Shown one piece after another: positions 9,672-12,188 of a DNA stretch of 12,188 nucleotides. The DNA lies in NCBI GenBank assembly GCA_024741835.1, contig JAENRP010000659.1, positions 1 through 12,188 on the forward strand. Reading direction: 5' to 3'. Source of the stretch: Diplocarpon mali. Lineage: Eukaryota; Ascomycota; Leotiomycetes; Helotiales; Drepanopezizaceae. The translations under genes were made by a program, and so were the position numbers. The notes below the pieces were generated by a model, which saw nothing but the letters and a program-made list of their open reading frames with translations, had not been told where the DNA came from and ran no database searches. Within the stretch, counting starts at the first letter, position 1. Each line of letters opens with the position of its first letter.

Positions 9672-9694
9672 AGTCGCAGGCCTAGCCTATAGGT
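9672..9694. repeat. 23-bp palindrome, copy 9, without a counterpart in gene A
   Basis: Left arm AGTCGCAGGCC, centre T, right arm AGCCTATAGGT. It encodes S-R-R-P-S-L-Q-V in gene B. The segment between copy 8 and the conserved I-I-Q-F-F is about 19 codons longer in B than in A, and this copy lies inside that segment, so it may be a later gain in B or a loss in A. Confidence 0.82.
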
Positions 9695-10901
9695 TAGCGC
9701 ACGTAATATTATAGACTTAGAAGAAGATTTGTCAGATAAAGAAGGGAGTACTATTACTAATGTCTTAGAAATTTTTAATAATACTAAGAAGGATATCGCA
9801 GATATTATATAGACCTTTCCTAAAGATCTGTAAAAGTTTATTCTAAAATTCTATAAGTCTATAATAAAGCATTTGAAAAAGGAAAACTAAGGAGATGTTT
9901 TATTAGTATAAAAGGTAATAGTAAGAGCTATTAAATAGATTATGAAACTGCAATAAGACGAATTCTCCTTAGATAATATTATATAGTTCTTTATCAATTA
10001 TAAGAAATCAAAGGGCGACTACTATATACTTAAGGAGAAGCTTAAAGATACTATAATAATGATCTCTATAGAATATTATCAAGTCCCTTTTAACGTTAAG
10101 ATAATACTGTAGTATAGTGACAAATTTAAAGTTATAGTAATACTAGAAATGAAAACTCGCTTAAGTAAATTTATAATAGGGATATTTAAAGACTTCTATT
10201 TTAAGAAATTTTATACCTTCTATAAATAATAATATATATTATACTATAGACTAGCATCAATAGGCATTATTAATAAAGAAGTATCATTTAACCTTTATAA
10301 ATTTTGCACTACTCTTAATCTAAGATTATTCTTATTATACCTTAGAAATCGTGCGATAGTGGCTATTAGTAATAGAATGGCCAATTAGATTAAAAAAGAT
10401 ATATCGCTAGGTTTCTCTAAGTTTAAAGTAGTACCTAAGGCTTTGAAATTATTCTATAATATTGCTTGGACCCCTGCTTAATATAAAATAATACTAATTA
10501 AGGATACCTTAATATCGCTTTACATTAAGGGTTTCTTAAATATACTTAAATTGTTTAGCTGCGCATTCTTAAGTATAGTTCGCACGTATGATTATGGTTC
10601 TTAAAGAAAGAATTCATTTTTAACATTAGTATAAGAGGAAATGGAAATGTATAAGTACTATTTCCGAATCTTAGATAAAAAGCCTTCCTCTCTTTCCACC
10701 TTCCTTTATAATATAACTTATAGTTTAATACAATAGACTTTAAGGATGCACTATAAGCTGTATCTTAGTGCTTTATTGACTTGCTATAATTCTTTATATA
10801 AGCTGGTAGCGTATCCTAAGGCTGTATAGTTTATAGGTATTAACTACTATTTAAGAGTAGTTTCTACTAAGATTAATACTAATATGAGATTCGTAAGGCT
10901 A

Positions 10902-10924
10902 ACTCCTAGGCCTAGCTCGCGGGT
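10902..10924. repeat. 23-bp palindrome, copy 10
   Basis: Left arm ACTCCTAGGCC, centre T, right arm AGCTCGCGGGT. It encodes T-P-R-P-S-S-R-V in gene B. The left arm is identical to copies 11 and 12, which defines a subgroup with ACTCC instead of ACTCG or ACTTA. It matches the position of copy 6 in A. Confidence 0.84.
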
Positions 10925-11723
10925 TGGCTCCCCTAATAGTAGGACTATCAATTACTATATAATACCTACGGTAAAATAATCAACTAGAGAATTCGCTATA
11001 TAGGAAAAATCCTATGAATTATTAGCTCTTACCCCCTTACGCCTAAAGAATGCTTAATAGGTCTTATTAAATCTAGTATAAAATGCAATACAGTAGAAAG
11101 AATTAAACACTAAGACTAGGACGCTACTTAAGGAATATATCTTTAATAAGACCACCTTATTCTCTATATTTATAAGATAAAGAACGTTTGTTGACTTAAA
11201 GTCCGGTAGAGAGCTTAGAAAAGGTAGGTTCCTTACTATTAGCAACAATTATATAGAAGTTATTAGCAATGACTTACTTAAAAATGGTGCCGACTTAAAC
11301 GAGTTTTATATTAAGTCCATTTATATAAAGAAACTAAGCATTATAAGATAGAGTATTACTAGGGAATTGTTAGCCAAGTTTTATATAATACTTAATATAA
11401 TAAAAGGTGGCCTACTATTAGAAGCACTTATAAGGAGACGACTATAAAACGATCTATTAATAGTAATAATAGTAAAAGAGTTGCTATCTAAAGATATAGG
11501 TCAACTGATAACCTATCTAAAGAAGCATAAGTAGGAACTTTTTAATAATTTTACCTATACTTAGAAACTAATTTAACACTTAGAGCTACAACTATATAGG
11601 GATAAATCCTAGGCTAAGATAAAAGGCACTAACGATAATATCAAGGCTAATAATATAATTAATAAGACAATTCTTCTTAAGAAGTATAGTACTAAAAAGC
11701 CTTATGTAAAAACCCTTGATACG

Positions 11724-11746
11724 ACTCCTAGGCCCGGCCCGCGACT
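11724..11746. repeat. 23-bp palindrome, copy 11
   Basis: Left arm ACTCCTAGGCC, centre C, right arm GGCCCGCGACT. It encodes T-P-R-P-G-P-R-L in gene B, just before the low-complexity tail. It is one of the most G+C-rich points of the window. Confidence 0.88.
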
Positions 11747-11830
11747 TAATTTAAAGAAAGGTAAGGCTAAGGAGGTTATAGCCGTAGAATCTCCTGCCGC
11801 GTCCCCTTTAGTAGCAGATAACTCTCCAAA

Positions 11831-11870
11831 GGATGATAATAATAATAAAGAGGATAATAACAATAATACT
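11831..11870 (+). repeat. AAT/GAT triplet-rich tract coding Asp/Asn run
   Basis: Within the tail of gene B a run of GAT, AAT and GAG triplets encodes an Asp/Asn-rich low-complexity segment. It looks like a microsatellite-derived, probably disordered linker. Confidence 0.5.
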
Positions 11871-12071
11871 ATAATATAAGTCTCCCTCCTTATTAGCAAA
11901 AGCTATTAAACTATACTAGCATCTTTACGAAATACTAAAGCTCTTATAATATTAAGACCGGACTCTTCTAATACTAATAGTAAACTATTAAGAAGAAGTA
12001 GGCGCTTTATAAAAAGAGTATTATCTAGTAATAGTTCTCCCTATCTTTTAAAGAGAACTAAGGAAAATTGA

Positions 12072-12188
12072 TATTTAAGTTAGTACTATTTTTAATTGTT
12101 TTTATAACTCTATAGCTTATTTGTTTATTTTGCTAGTTTCGTTTTCTAACTCCTAGGCCTGGCCCGTAGGTGAAAAGTGTATATAAAA
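12072..12188. other. Spacer after gene B
   Basis: The last 117 bases are T-rich on the plus strand, like the spacers before A and B, and hold one palindrome copy. No coding frame is supported. It could be the start of the leader of a further unit beyond the window. Confidence 0.4.
12149..12171. repeat. 23-bp palindrome, copy 12, outside any gene
   Basis: Left arm ACTCCTAGGCC, centre T, right arm GGCCCGTAGGT. It is the only copy that lies in a spacer, 77 bases after the proposed stop of gene B. Left arm identical to copies 10 and 11. It shows that the palindrome is not confined to reading frames. Confidence 0.86.

Larger units (their letters stand above)
8628..12071 (+). pseudogene. Broken gene B: unknown large protein, paralogue of gene A
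   Basis: I do not recognise this protein. It occupies one frame of 3444 bases, about 1147 codons, with no frameshift that I can find. The breaks are roughly fifty TAA/TAG at Gln-type positions and a TGA at 8970 (a likely former CGA). The start is ATA at 8628, followed by C-C-T as in A's start ATG-CCT, so the start codon itself seems to have been mutated. The proposed end is TGA at 12069-12071, though that too could be a mutated CGA. Conserved blocks with A include F-x-Q-D-S, T-Y-x-x-L-G, E-L-K-x-K-G-I, A-K-A-I-Q-V-L-N, D-N-I-I-Q-F-F, Q-E-x-M-E-M-Y-x-Y-Y-F and F-L-Y-N. A Lys-rich, then Pro/Ser, then Asp/Asn-rich low-complexity stretch follows copy 11 (about 11750-11870), then a basic tail. Palindromes at 9486, 9672, 10902 and 11724 are all in frame. 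No catalytic motif, membrane segment or zinc finger is evident. Confidence 0.74.
1..12188. other. RIP-degraded, A+T-rich block
   Basis: The whole window is A+T-rich and dominated by TpA. Three long plus-strand frames are interrupted almost only by TAA and TAG at places where Gln is expected, as CpA-to-TpA change of CAA/CAG would produce. Other conserved residues show the same transitions: Asp to Asn, Glu to Lys, Gly to Ser, Cys to Tyr, His to Tyr. Gene B also has ATA where its paralogue has ATG. This is the known signature of repeat-induced point mutation in filamentous ascomycetes. The assignment to RIP and to that fungal group is inference. A RIP index (TpA/ApT and (CpA+TpG)/(ApC+GpT)) over sliding windows would confirm or refute it. 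Confidence 0.85.

Noticed and set aside
11054..11248. 64-codon open frame on the minus strand
   Set aside because: It lies entirely opposite the conserved frame of gene B and has no recognisable feature; it is a shadow.
11702..11899. 65-codon open frame on the minus strand with a hydrophobic start
   Set aside because: It is the complement of the low-complexity tail of gene B. The Leu/Ser runs mirror AAT/GAT triplets, so it is not supported as a gene.
1..12188. Variant genetic code with TAA and TAG as Gln (ciliate-like) as explanation of in-frame stops
   Set aside because: Conserved catalytic Asp, Glu, Gly, His and Cys positions of the Gypsy pol are also changed by C-to-T or G-to-A transitions, and CAA/CAG codons are rare. 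A code change would leave the enzymes intact.
1..12188. tRNA, rRNA, CRISPR or bacterial operon signals
   Set aside because: No cloverleaf, ribosomal core sequence, spaced direct repeats or ribosome-binding-site pattern was seen.

Overview
This window looks like a nuclear, heterochromatin-like stretch of a filamentous ascomycete (Pezizomycotina-type) genome that was inactivated by repeat-induced point mutation (RIP). It is strongly A+T-rich and full of TpA, and no frame stays open for more than about 65 codons. Long plus-strand reading frames become visible once in-frame TAA/TAG is read as the former Gln codons CAA/CAG. Taxon and mechanism are inferred from this pattern, not from a marker gene.

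Layout, all on the plus strand. (1) Positions 1 to about 4440 hold the 3' part of a Ty3/Gypsy retrotransposon polyprotein: end of gag, protease, reverse transcriptase, RNase H and integrase. The 5' LTR and most of gag lie outside the window, and no 3' LTR was recognised. Most catalytic residues checked carry G-to-A type losses. (2) About 4441-4711 is a pyrimidine-rich spacer. (3) 4712 to about 8067 is broken gene A, about 1120 codons, of no family I recognise. (4) About 8068-8627 is a second pyrimidine-rich spacer. (5) 8628-12071 is broken gene B, about 1147 codons, a divergent paralogue of A in the same orientation. (6) 12072-12188 is another spacer start.

The most unusual signal is a family of 23-bp, G+C-rich, near-perfect palindromes: two 11-bp arms around one central base, ancestral arm approximately ACTCGTAGGCC. 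I count twelve copies, four in the Gypsy remnant, three in A, four in B and one in the last spacer. Ten of the eleven copies inside genes sit in the same codon phase and encode variants of T-x-R-P-G-L-R-V. The three copies in A have counterparts at matching positions in B, so the palindromes were probably present before A and B diverged.

Nothing here is likely to make a functional protein now. The window records one retroelement and a tandem pair of unknown large genes, all carrying the same embedded palindrome and all silenced by the same mutational process.
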